From Bacillota bacterium (GTDB lineage Bacteria; Bacillota; Clostridia; Oscillospirales; Acutalibacteraceae): DNA of 5,567 nt. A program made the position numbers and the translations under genes. The stretch is taken from positions 1 through 5,567 of the forward strand of contig WQTL01000330.1 of the NCBI GenBank assembly GCA_009786275.1. Reading direction: 5' to 3'. The number at the start of each line of letters is the position of its first letter. Positions within the stretch are counted from its first letter, which is position 1. Below, piece after piece: positions 1 to 5,385 of this stretch. The notes under the pieces were generated by a model. The model saw nothing but the letters and a program-made list of their open reading frames with translations. It ran no database searches and had not been told where the DNA came from.

Positions 1-1672
1 AGGGCGTCACCTCGTCGGCGTACATGATGACCTGCCCCTGGGCGTGGCGCGCCGCCCGGCCGATGGTCTGCACCAGGGAGGTCTGCGAGCGCAAAAAGCC
101 CTCCTTGTCGGCGTCCAAAATCGCCACAAGCGAGACCTCGGGCAAATCCAGGCCTTCTCTCAAAAGGTTGATGCCCACCAGCACGTCGAATTCCCCCGTG
201 CGCAAACCCCGGATGATCTCCATGCGCTCGATGGTGTCGATGTCGTGGTGCATGTAGCGCACCTTGATGCCCACGTTCTCGAAGTACGCGGTGAGATCCT
301 CGGCCATTTTTTTCGTCAGCGTGGTCACGAGCACGCGCTCACGCCGCTCCGCGCGCGTATTGATTTCCGAAATCAGGTCGTCGATCTGCCCCTGGGTGGG
401 TTTCACCGTCACCTCCGGGTCCAGCAGGCCCGTGGGGCGGATGAGCTGCTCCACCACCTGCGCGCTCTCACCGCGCTCGTAGTCCCCCGGCGTGGCGCTG
501 ACGAACACCTTCTGCCCCACGCGCTCGTAGAATTCCGAATAGTTCAGCGGCCGGTTGTCGTAGGCCGAGGGCAGCCGGAACCCGTACTCCACCAGTTGCT
601 CCTTGCGCGCGCGGTCCCCGGCGTACATGGCCCGCACCTGGGGCAGCATCACGTGGGATTCGTCCACGAACAGCAAAAAATCGCTGGGGAAGAAGTCGAT
701 CAGCGTGAACGGCGCGGAGCCCGGCTCCCGCCCCGCCATGACTCTCGAATAGTTCTCTATCCCCTTGCAGAACCCCGTTTCGCGCAGCAGCTCCATGTCG
801 TACTGCGTGCGCATGCGGATGCGCTGGGCCTCGATGAGCTTGCCCTGCGCCTCGAACATCGCCGCCTGGTCCACCATTTCGGCAAGAATCCTGATCACAG
901 CCTCCTCCAGGCGCTCCGGCGAAAACACGTAGTGCGACGCCGGGTAGACCGCCACGTGATTCAGCACACTGCGCACCGCCCCGGTCAAGGCCGTGATTTC
1001 GCAGATGCGCTCGATCTCGTCGCCGAAGAACTCCACGCGTATCGCCACTTCGTTCGAGTACACCGGGAAAATCTCGACAGTGTCCCCCCGCACGCGAAAG
1101 TGATTGCGCACGAAGCTCACGTCGTTGCGCTCATACCGAATTTCGACCAATTTGGCGATGAGTTCGTCCCGGGTTTTCATCATGCCGGGCCGCAGGGAGA
1201 TCACCATGCTTTTGTAGTCGATGGGGTTGCCCAGGGAGTAGATGCACGACACGCTGGACACGATGATGACGTCCCTTCGTTCCGAAAGCGACGAGGTGGC
1301 CGAGTGGCGCAGCTTGTCGATCTCGTCGTTGATGCTGCTGTCCTTCTCGATATACGTGTCCGTGGCGGCGATGTAGGCCTCCGGCTGGTAGTAGTCGTAG
1401 TAGCTCACGAAGTACTCCACGGCGTTTTCGGGGAAAAACTCGCGGAACTCGCTGCACAGCTGCGCCGCGAGGGTTTTGTTGTGGGCCAGCACCAGCGTGG
1501 GCCGGTTCATCTGGGCGATCACATTCGCCATGGTGAACGTCTTGCCGGAGCCCGTCACGCCCAGCAGCGTCTGCGTATCGTAGCCCTTGCGCAACCCCTC
1601 CACCAGGGAGGCGATGGCCTGCGGCTGGTCGCCCGTGGGCGCGAAAGGGGAGTGGAGCTTGAAATGGTCCAT
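1..1672 (-). CDS. uvrB: UvrABC excinuclease subunit B (UvrB), partial, C-terminus beyond left edge
   Basis: UvrB is the damage-verifying helicase-like subunit of nucleotide excision repair. It is loaded by UvrA and recruits UvrC to incise DNA. The window holds the first 557 codons of a protein usually about 660-680 residues long. Visible motifs are Walker A GVTGSGKT at residues 38-45, the beta-hairpin region beginning SYYDYYQPEAY at 90-100, the Walker B/DEAD-like box DESH at 337-340, MYAGDRARKE at 349-358, FVSATPG at 390-396, and near the left edge the helicase motifs GINLLREGLDLPEV and QTIGRAARH. Only the end of the helicase core and the UvrC-binding UVR domain are missing. ATG at 1672-1670 is the only usable start, because an in-frame TAA lies at 1690-1688. 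The ribosome binding site is poor (only GGA, 8 bases upstream). The upstream gene on this strand is the hydrolase, 193 bp away. No LexA/DinR box was found in that gap. Confidence 0.98.
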   Translation of the reverse strand, partial: MDHFKLHSPFAPTGDQPQAIASLVEGLRKGYDTQTLLGVTGSGKTFTMANVIAQMNRPTLVLAHNKTLAAQLCSEFREFFPENAVEYFVSYYDYYQPEAYIAATDTYIEKDSSINDEIDKLRHSATSSLSERRDVIIVSSVSCIYSLGNPIDYKSMVISLRPGMMKTRDELIAKLVEIRYERNDVSFVRNHFRVRGDTVEIFPVYSNEVAIRVEFFGDEIERICEITALTGAVRSVLNHVAVYPASHYVFSPERLEEAVIRILAEMVDQAAMFEAQGKLIEAQRIRMRTQYDMELLRETGFCKGIENYSRVMAGREPGSAPFTLIDFFPSDFLLFVDESHVMLPQVRAMYAGDRARKEQLVEYGFRLPSAYDNRPLNYSEFYERVGQKVFVSATPGDYERGESAQVVEQLIRPTGLLDPEVTVKPTQGQIDDLISEINTRAERRERVLVTTLTKKMAEDLTAYFENVGIKVRYMHHDIDTIERMEIIRGLRTGEFDVLVGINLLREGLDLPEVSLVAILDADKEGFLRSQTSLVQTIGRAARHAQGQVIMYADEVTP

Positions 1673-1695
1673 GGTAAGTATCCAATCTTATGTAG

Positions 1696-1717
1696 GGGAC
1701 GGCGTCCTCGACGTCCC
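1696..1717. repeat. Short inverted repeat in the uvrB leader
   Basis: GGGACG at 1696-1701 and CGTCCC at 1712-1717 form a perfect 6-bp stem with a 10-base loop. It ends 23 bases upstream of the uvrB start, so it would be in the uvrB 5' leader. No U-run follows on either strand, so it is not an intrinsic terminator. From memory it resembles short GC-rich dispersed intergenic palindromes of clostridial genomes; this is unverified. Confidence 0.55.
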
Positions 1718-1732
1718 AAAGTAAAGTTTTTT

Positions 1733-1798
1733 AGCCTTGGGGATTATGCTAAAACTGGTTCATTAACACGCATTCGCTTTTGCCCAATCCCCAAGGCT
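1733..1798. repeat. Perfect 13-bp inverted repeat, arms 40 bp apart
   Basis: AGCCTTGGGGATT at 1733-1745 is the exact reverse complement of AATCCCCAAGGCT at 1786-1798. The arms enclose 40 bp with no coding potential. On the minus strand the second arm is followed by a run of A rather than U, and on the plus strand by CC, so neither strand reads as an intrinsic terminator. The terminal inverted repeats and small size (66 bp) recall a miniature mobile element or a dispersed palindrome, but no target-site duplication is visible. The right arm shares three bases (1796-1798) with the next hairpin. Confidence 0.8.
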
Positions 1799-1844
1799 CC
1801 TTCGCTTGCGAGGGAGCTCCCCGCCTCGGGCGGGGTGAGGGAGC
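1796..1844. repeat. Double-hairpin intergenic repeat with GAGGGAGC repeats
   Basis: Hairpin 1 pairs GCTCCTTCGC (1796-1805) with GCGAGGGAGC (1808-1817), ten pairs with one T-G wobble. Hairpin 2 pairs CCCCGCC (1819-1825) with GGCGGGG (1829-1835) around the loop TCG. It is followed by TGAGGGAGC, so GAGGGAGC occurs twice (1810-1817 and 1837-1844), and GCTCCC at 1816-1821 can pair alternatively with GGGAGC at 1839-1844. This order (stem, GGGAGCT, variable GC stem, TGAGGGAG) resembles dispersed intergenic repeats I recall from gut Firmicutes; that match is from memory only. It lies 22 bp beyond the hydrolase stop codon and could stabilise the 3' end of that transcript. Confidence 0.7.
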
Positions 1845-1865
1845 ATCGCGGAGCGGCGTTCTTTC

Positions 1866-3299
1866 TTACGTAATCCCCCGCAGCGTATCCTTCTCTTTAT
1901 CAAACGCCATGAACTGCGGCCACTTCGCGTTGCTCCGCACATTCAGCTGCTTCGGCGATTCCAGCAGCCACAGCATGAACGCCGTGCCGTCGTCGCTGTA
2001 AAAATTCGTGTGGTGCAAATCCCGCTGGAACCAGGTATTTTCTGGCAAAAAGCACGTGCTCGCGTCGATCATGCGCTGCGGGTCGATATGGTCATGTCCG
2101 CAGTTGACCTTCTGCTTGTAGCCCGCCGGGAACGTTTCGCCCAGCGGCATGCACGTGGCCCAGCCGCTGGTGCGCTCGGTGGCCAGGCCGTCGTCAGTGT
2201 GGGCCAGGCCGTGCGGGCCGATGGGCGGCCCTTGCAGGTTGTAGCCCGACAGCACGTAGCAACGCACGCCATCGTTCTTGGCCGCTTTGAGCAAGCTTTT
2301 CGCCTTGTTGAACACATTATAGTGGTAGTCGTCGATCTTCGCGATCAGCCCCTTGTGCGCCACGGGGTCCAGCAATAATTTCTTCGCGGCCTCGTAGTCC
2401 GGGCTGTCCACCAGGCCCCAGAAGCCCGGCAGCTGCGCGAAAATGGGCACCATCAACTCCTCGAAGGCCTCTGGGTTCAGGTATTGCACCAGGGCCTCCG
2501 CGCCGTCCAGCACGGGGTCCAGCACACCCATTGCTCGCAGCGCGCCCAGCAACGCGTCCACGATGCCGCCCCAGGGCTCGCTGCCCTGCATGCTCTGCTT
2601 GAGGAACATCTGCAAGGTCTTGCCGTCCAGGGTCAGGCGCTGGTTGAACAGGTCCCCCACGACGGGGATGCCCTGGAACACCGTGTGCATCAGCACCAGG
2701 GTGGAGACATTCCCGTGGCCATATTTCGCCAGGTAGCTCATCGCCACGCAGCCGCCCATGCTCACCGCCACGATTTTCACCTTCGAGCGGCCGGTCTCCT
2801 TGAGCACCTTTTGAATGAACTTGTGCAGGCGCGCGGCCTCCGTCACGCCGCTCTCCCGCCAGTCGATCACGAACTGGTAGCTGTACTCAGCCCCGTACTG
2901 CCGCGCGAACTTCCCGTGGGAGATGCTGTCGATCTTCCCGCTCTTGTCCTTGGCGTAGGAATCCGGGAAGCGCAGCTGTGTAACCGCGTGCTTGCTCGTC
3001 CCGTCCGGCAGGTAGGCGATGTCGTCGAACAAATCGCGCAGGATGGGATAGGCCAGCTTCGTGAAGCCGTCCCGCCAGACGGGCAGCAGCGGCACCAACG
3101 GCACGACCTTCAGTGCCGCCTTGGCGATGGCGCCGCCGTCGGGCGGCCAGATCTCGCGTGTCCCATCGGGCGACAGCAGCGGGGATTCCCCCATGCCGTT
3201 GACGATAATCAGCGGCTCCTTGGCGGCCTTCGCTCCAACGGGCACGGCGCACAGCAGCGCGAGGGCAAGGGCGACCACCAGTGCGAACATTCTTTTCAT
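1866..3299 (-). CDS. Secreted alpha/beta-hydrolase, lipase/LCAT-like
   Basis: Predicted exported serine hydrolase of 477 residues; probably an esterase or lipase, substrate unknown. Residues 1-25 form a Sec signal peptide: a basic start (MKRMF), an Ala/Leu/Val-rich core and an AKA or VGA cleavage site. The Cys at 17 lacks a lipobox, so it is not a lipoprotein. After a beta-strand, NGMGESPL (34-41) fits the oxyanion loop. DWR at 146-148 resembles the LCAT/lipase family motif. The nucleophile elbow is A-V-S-M-G-G with Ser180, an AxSxG variant of GxSxG. Asp369/370 in TDDG and His430/431 in LHHTNF are candidates for the rest of the triad; these are inferred by position, not proven. ATG 3299-3297 was chosen because GGAGG lies 8 bases upstream. 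The TTG at 3314 and ATG at 3305 overlap or crowd that site. It follows radC by 50 bp and is probably in its operon. Function within a repair-gene neighbourhood is unclear. Confidence 0.85.
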   Translation of the reverse strand: MKRMFALVVALALALLCAVPVGAKAAKEPLIIVNGMGESPLLSPDGTREIWPPDGGAIAKAALKVVPLVPLLPVWRDGFTKLAYPILRDLFDDIAYLPDGTSKHAVTQLRFPDSYAKDKSGKIDSISHGKFARQYGAEYSYQFVIDWRESGVTEAARLHKFIQKVLKETGRSKVKIVAVSMGGCVAMSYLAKYGHGNVSTLVLMHTVFQGIPVVGDLFNQRLTLDGKTLQMFLKQSMQGSEPWGGIVDALLGALRAMGVLDPVLDGAEALVQYLNPEAFEELMVPIFAQLPGFWGLVDSPDYEAAKKLLLDPVAHKGLIAKIDDYHYNVFNKAKSLLKAAKNDGVRCYVLSGYNLQGPPIGPHGLAHTDDGLATERTSGWATCMPLGETFPAGYKQKVNCGHDHIDPQRMIDASTCFLPENTWFQRDLHHTNFYSDDGTAFMLWLLESPKQLNVRSNAKWPQFMAFDKEKDTLRGIT

Positions 3300-3307
3300 G
3301 ACCATAA

Positions 3308-3312
3308 CCTCC
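3308..3312 (-). promoter_or_regulatory. Ribosome binding site GGAGG that sets the hydrolase start
   Basis: GGAGG on the minus strand sits 8 bases before ATG 3299. It is only 2 bases before the in-frame ATG at 3305 and lies inside the reading frame opened by TTG 3314. The spacing favours 3299, which also gives a clean signal peptide beginning MKRMF. Confidence 0.85.
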
Positions 3313-3316
3313 AATT

Positions 3317-3351
3317 AAGCATTCAGCATTAAGCATTAAGCATTCAGCATT
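3317..3351 (-). repeat. Five tandem 7-bp repeats, unit AATGCTK
   Basis: Read on the minus strand the units are AATGCTG, AATGCTT, AATGCTT, AATGCTG and AATGCTT, followed by a degenerate partial AATT and then GGAGG. The first two bases overlap the radC stop codon (TAA at 3352-3350), so the array fills nearly the whole radC-hydrolase gap. Each unit contains an ATG, and TAATG stop/start overlaps recur. Seven is not a multiple of three, so unit gain or loss changes spacing but no protein. Confidence 0.92.
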
Positions 3352-4078
3352 ACCTCGTGTCCGCCGCCTTCTGCCGCTCCATGGCGATCACCTTGCCGCT
3401 GACGAATATCCGCTTGAAATTTGGATGCGCCGCCATGGAGAAGCATTCCCCGCCGGCGATGATCAGGTGGTCCACCAGGCGGATGTTCACCTCGTCGTAG
3501 AGCTTTACGGCGGCCTCGGTGAGCCGGACGTCCTCAGAGGAGGGCGCGCACAGGCCGTTGGGGTGGTTGTGTGCCAGCACAACTCTCGTGGCGTTGTGGT
3601 GGAAGGCGGTCTCCAGCAGGGTGCGGTTGTCCAGGCTCACGGCGTACTTCGTGCCCAGCGAGACCTTGCACCGGCGCAGCAGCTGCGCCGCGTTGTCCAT
3701 GCAGAAAAGGTACGTGACCTCGTTTTTCTCGCCCATGAACTGCGCCAATACGTACTTCCGGAACTCCTTGGGCGAACTGAAGCTGATCTTTTCGCCGGCC
3801 TGCTCCGCCAGGTAGCGCCGGGCCAGCTGCGCCACGAAGGCGATCAGGGTGGCCGATTCCGGGCCCACGCCCTTTACCTTGCACAGCTCCTCGGGCGCGG
3901 CGTCCAAAACATTCACCAGCGTGCCGAAGTGGTCCAACAGGTCGTGGGCGATCTCGTTGGTGTCAATCCTGGGGATGGAGTAGAACAGCAGCAGTTCCAG
4001 CACGTTGTGCGGCTGGAAACTGTCCAGCCCCGCGCTGCGGAACAGCGCGCGCAGCCTCTGCCTGTGATCCTCGTGCAT
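3350..4078 (-). CDS. radC: RadC family JAB/JAMM-domain protein (UPF0758)
   Basis: This is a 242-residue RadC protein, close to the usual family length. The N-terminal part (about 1-90) contains a helix-hairpin-helix DNA-binding segment, KVKGVGPESATLI at 67-79. The C-terminal part (about 100-230) is a JAB/MPN fold. The JAMM metal-binding motif HxHP-x6-S-xx-D is complete: H170, H172, P173, S180 and D183. The upstream acidic residue is likely E120 in GEKNEVTYLFCMD. The historical link to DNA repair is disputed; the biochemical role of RadC remains unsettled, and a metal-dependent hydrolase activity is inferred from the fold. ATG 4078 is preceded by GGGGG at a 6-base spacing, and no other ATG is in frame before the stop at 4099-4097. 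It is the first gene after a strong-looking promoter, followed by the hydrolase in the same direction. Confidence 0.96.
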   Translation of the reverse strand: MHEDHRQRLRALFRSAGLDSFQPHNVLELLLFYSIPRIDTNEIAHDLLDHFGTLVNVLDAAPEELCKVKGVGPESATLIAFVAQLARRYLAEQAGEKISFSSPKEFRKYVLAQFMGEKNEVTYLFCMDNAAQLLRRCKVSLGTKYAVSLDNRTLLETAFHHNATRVVLAHNHPNGLCAPSSEDVRLTEAAVKLYDEVNIRLVDHLIIAGGECFSMAAHPNFKRIFVSGKVIAMERQKAADTR

Positions 4079-4100
4079 GCACAGCCCCCATTCTATCTAT

Positions 4101-4129
4101 AGTATAATACAAATGTTTGGGTTTGTAAA
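4101..4129 (-). promoter_or_regulatory. Sigma-A-type promoter for radC (leftward)
   Basis: On the minus strand, TTTACA (4129-4124) and TATACT (4106-4101) are separated by 17 bp. Transcription should start near 4094, giving a very short leader of about 16 bases that carries the GGGGG ribosome binding site at 4089-4085. The -35 overlaps the -35 of the divergent tmcAL promoter. Confidence 0.75.
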
Positions 4130-4151
4130 GAACAAAATTTTGTGCTACAAT
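4123..4151 (+). promoter_or_regulatory. Sigma-A-type extended -10 promoter for tmcAL (rightward)
   Basis: TTGTAA (4123-4128) and TACAAT (4146-4151) are spaced by 17 bp, and TG at 4143-4144 forms an extended -10 (TGC before TACAAT). The expected start is near 4158, leaving about 42 bases of leader, most of it heptad repeat. The spacer contains the palindrome ACAAAATTTTGT. Confidence 0.75.
4132..4143. promoter_or_regulatory. 12-bp perfect palindrome in the tmcAL promoter spacer
   Basis: ACAAAATTTTGT is self-complementary and lies between the -35 and -10 of the tmcAL promoter, just upstream of the radC -35. Its position would suit an operator acting on both promoters, but AT-rich palindromes of this size can arise by chance and no known operator consensus is recognised. 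Confidence 0.3.
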
Positions 4152-4185
4152 ATCTAATATCTAAAATCTAATATCTAATATCTAA
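4151..4185 (+). repeat. Five tandem 7-bp repeats, unit TATCTAA
   Basis: The units are TATCTAA, TATCTAA, AATCTAA, TATCTAA and TATCTAA, followed by a degenerate partial CATC and then GGAGG at 4190. The first base is also the last base of the tmcAL -10 box, so almost the whole predicted tmcAL leader is this array. Copy-number change would alter leader length without touching -35/-10 spacing or the ribosome-binding-site spacing. Confidence 0.93.
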
Positions 4186-4189
4186 CATC

Positions 4190-4194
4190 GGAGG
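4190..4194 (+). promoter_or_regulatory. Ribosome binding site of tmcAL
   Basis: GGAGG is 6 bases before ATG 4201 and immediately follows the heptad array and its 4-base partial unit. It fixes the tmcAL start at an ATG that opens with the conserved family N-terminus. Confidence 0.9.
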
Positions 4195-4200
4195 TGTCCC

Positions 4201-5385
4201 ATGCGCGTCGCCGGCATCATCGCCGAATACAACCCCTTCCACGCGGGCCACGCCTGGCATATCGCCCAGTTGCGCGCGGCCGGGGCCACGCATGTCGTCG
4301 CCGTGATGAGCGGTTACACCGTGCAGCGCGGGGAGTTCGCCATCGCCCGCAAGCAAGTACGCGCCCAAATAGCGCTCCAACACGGCGCTGACCTGGTGAT
4401 TTGCCTGCCCACGCCGTTCTCCTGTGCCCGCGCGCAGGATTTCGCCCGGGCGGGGGTGCACCTGCTGCAATCGCTGGGCTGCGTGGACATCCTCGGCTTC
4501 GGCAGCGAATGCGGCGACCTCTCGCTGCTCCGGCGCGCGGCCGCCGGCCTGCGGGAGGAGGGCGTGAAAAATTCCATGCGCCAGGCGGTAGGGGAGGGGA
4601 GCCCCTTCGCCGCGGCCCGGCAGGCGGCCCTCGCGCAGGCCGACCCGCAGGCCGCCGCCTTGCTGCGCAGCCCGAACGACACCCTCGCCGTGGAATACCT
4701 CACCGCCATGGAGGAGCTCGGGGCAGGGTTCGCCCCCCTTGCCGTCACCAGAAGGGGAGCCGCCCACGACGCACCGGAAGGCGGGACTGATTTTCCATGC
4801 GCCTCTGAACTTCGCATAATATTTCTTGAAAGGGGAGTCCCCGAGGATATTTTTTCCTCCGCGATCCTGCGTGACGAAGCCTCTCTCGGCCTCGCCCCCG
4901 TGGACATGCGCAGGCTGGAAACCGCGTGGCTCCTGCGTTTGCGCGGCATGGGCACCGAGGAGCTCGCGCTGCTGCCCGATGTCTCGGAGGGGATGGAGCA
5001 CCTTTTGCACGGCGCCATCCGGCAGGCGAGGTCAGTGGGCGAAATCCTCTCCCTCGCCGGCGGCAGGCGATACCCCACCGCCCGGCTGCGGCGCATTCTC
5101 TTTCACGCTTTACTCTGTGTAACAGCCGACGGCTTCGCCGCGCTTCCACGCTTTATCCAGGTGATAGGCCACAACGCCGCCGGTCGGGCGCTGCTCCGCC
5201 TCGCGAAATCCACCGCATCGCTGCCGCTCGTCCTGCGTCACAGGGACATGAAAAGCTTATCCTTAGAGGCCCAAAAGCAGTACAGCCTTGAATGCCGCGC
5301 CGCCGACCTGATGGCCCTCGCGATGCCGCAGCCGCAGCCCTGCGGCATGGAGGAGCGGCGGCAAGCCATCGCTTTATCGCAATAG
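4201..5385 (+). CDS. tmcAL: tRNA(Met) cytidine acetate ligase TmcAL (YlbM family)
   Basis: TmcAL uses ATP and acetate to make acetyl-AMP and acetylates the wobble cytidine (ac4C34) of elongator tRNA-Met in the cytoplasm. The 394-residue product opens with the nucleotidyltransferase signature GIIAEYNPFHAGH (5-17), containing HxGH at 14-17. It continues with MSGYTVQRGEFA (36-47), where most family members as I recall have SG[NH]; GADLVICLP (62-70); LGFGSE (98-103); PNDTLAVEYL (158-167); the second nucleotide-binding motif as CASELR (200-205), aligning with the usual SATAIR; SEGMEH (262-267); and RYPTARLRR (290-298). It is slightly shorter than the Bacillus protein of about 415 residues. The start follows GGAGG at a 6-base spacing. 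It is transcribed divergently from radC and its last four codons overlap the end of the converging methylthiotransferase gene. Confidence 0.94.
   Translation: MRVAGIIAEYNPFHAGHAWHIAQLRAAGATHVVAVMSGYTVQRGEFAIARKQVRAQIALQHGADLVICLPTPFSCARAQDFARAGVHLLQSLGCVDILGFGSECGDLSLLRRAAAGLREEGVKNSMRQAVGEGSPFAAARQAALAQADPQAAALLRSPNDTLAVEYLTAMEELGAGFAPLAVTRRGAAHDAPEGGTDFPCASELRIIFLERGVPEDIFSSAILRDEASLGLAPVDMRRLETAWLLRLRGMGTEELALLPDVSEGMEHLLHGAIRQARSVGEILSLAGGRRYPTARLRRILFHALLCVTADGFAALPRFIQVIGHNAAGRALLRLAKSTASLPLVLRHRDMKSLSLEAQKQYSLECRAADLMALAMPQPQPCGMEERRQAIALSQ

Noticed and set aside
1751..1764. LexA/DinR (Cheo) box upstream of uvrB
   Set aside because: The nearest candidate on the minus strand has GAAC followed by TTTA instead of GTTC four bases later, so one half-site is missing. 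No other GAAC-N4-GTTC was seen in the gap.
1733..1835. Intrinsic terminator for the hydrolase transcript
   Set aside because: Stable stems exist, but on the minus strand they are followed by A-runs or mixed bases, not a U-run. Rho-dependent ending or read-through into uvrB is possible.
44..1873. Plus-strand open frame of 609 codons opposite uvrB
   Set aside because: It is antisense to an unmistakable UvrB, is rich in His/Arg/Val as expected from GC-rich reverse frames, has no recognisable domain, and runs through the palindromic gap.
3241..3258. Lipoprotein signal (Cys17 of the hydrolase)
   Set aside because: The residues before Cys are Leu-Leu; a lipobox needs a small residue at -1. An AKA/VGA signal peptidase I site fits better.
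2887..3336. 149-codon minus-strand frame starting from an ATG in the third heptad
   Set aside because: It overlaps the hydrolase in another frame, has no ribosome binding site, and shows no recognisable domain.
2484..4102. Plus-strand open frames opposite the hydrolase and radC (282 and 225 codons)
   Set aside because: Composition is typical of antisense shadows in GC-rich DNA, with no motifs, and the minus-strand genes have conserved motifs, starts and ribosome binding sites.
4103..4108. Perfect TATAAT on the plus strand as the tmcAL -10
   Set aside because: The hexamer 17 bp upstream (4080-4085, CACAGC) does not resemble a -35. The sequence is largely the complement of the radC -10 region, and TTGTAA-N17-TGCTACAAT downstream is a better promoter.
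3317..4185. CRISPR-like or attachment-site repeats
   Set aside because: The units are only 7 bp, contiguous without spacers, and the two arrays have different sequences with no cas or integrase genes nearby.
4168..5096. Minus-strand open frames of 260-280 codons opposite tmcAL
   Set aside because: Low-complexity Arg/Ala/Gly-rich shadows with no start signals, lying opposite a clear TmcAL.
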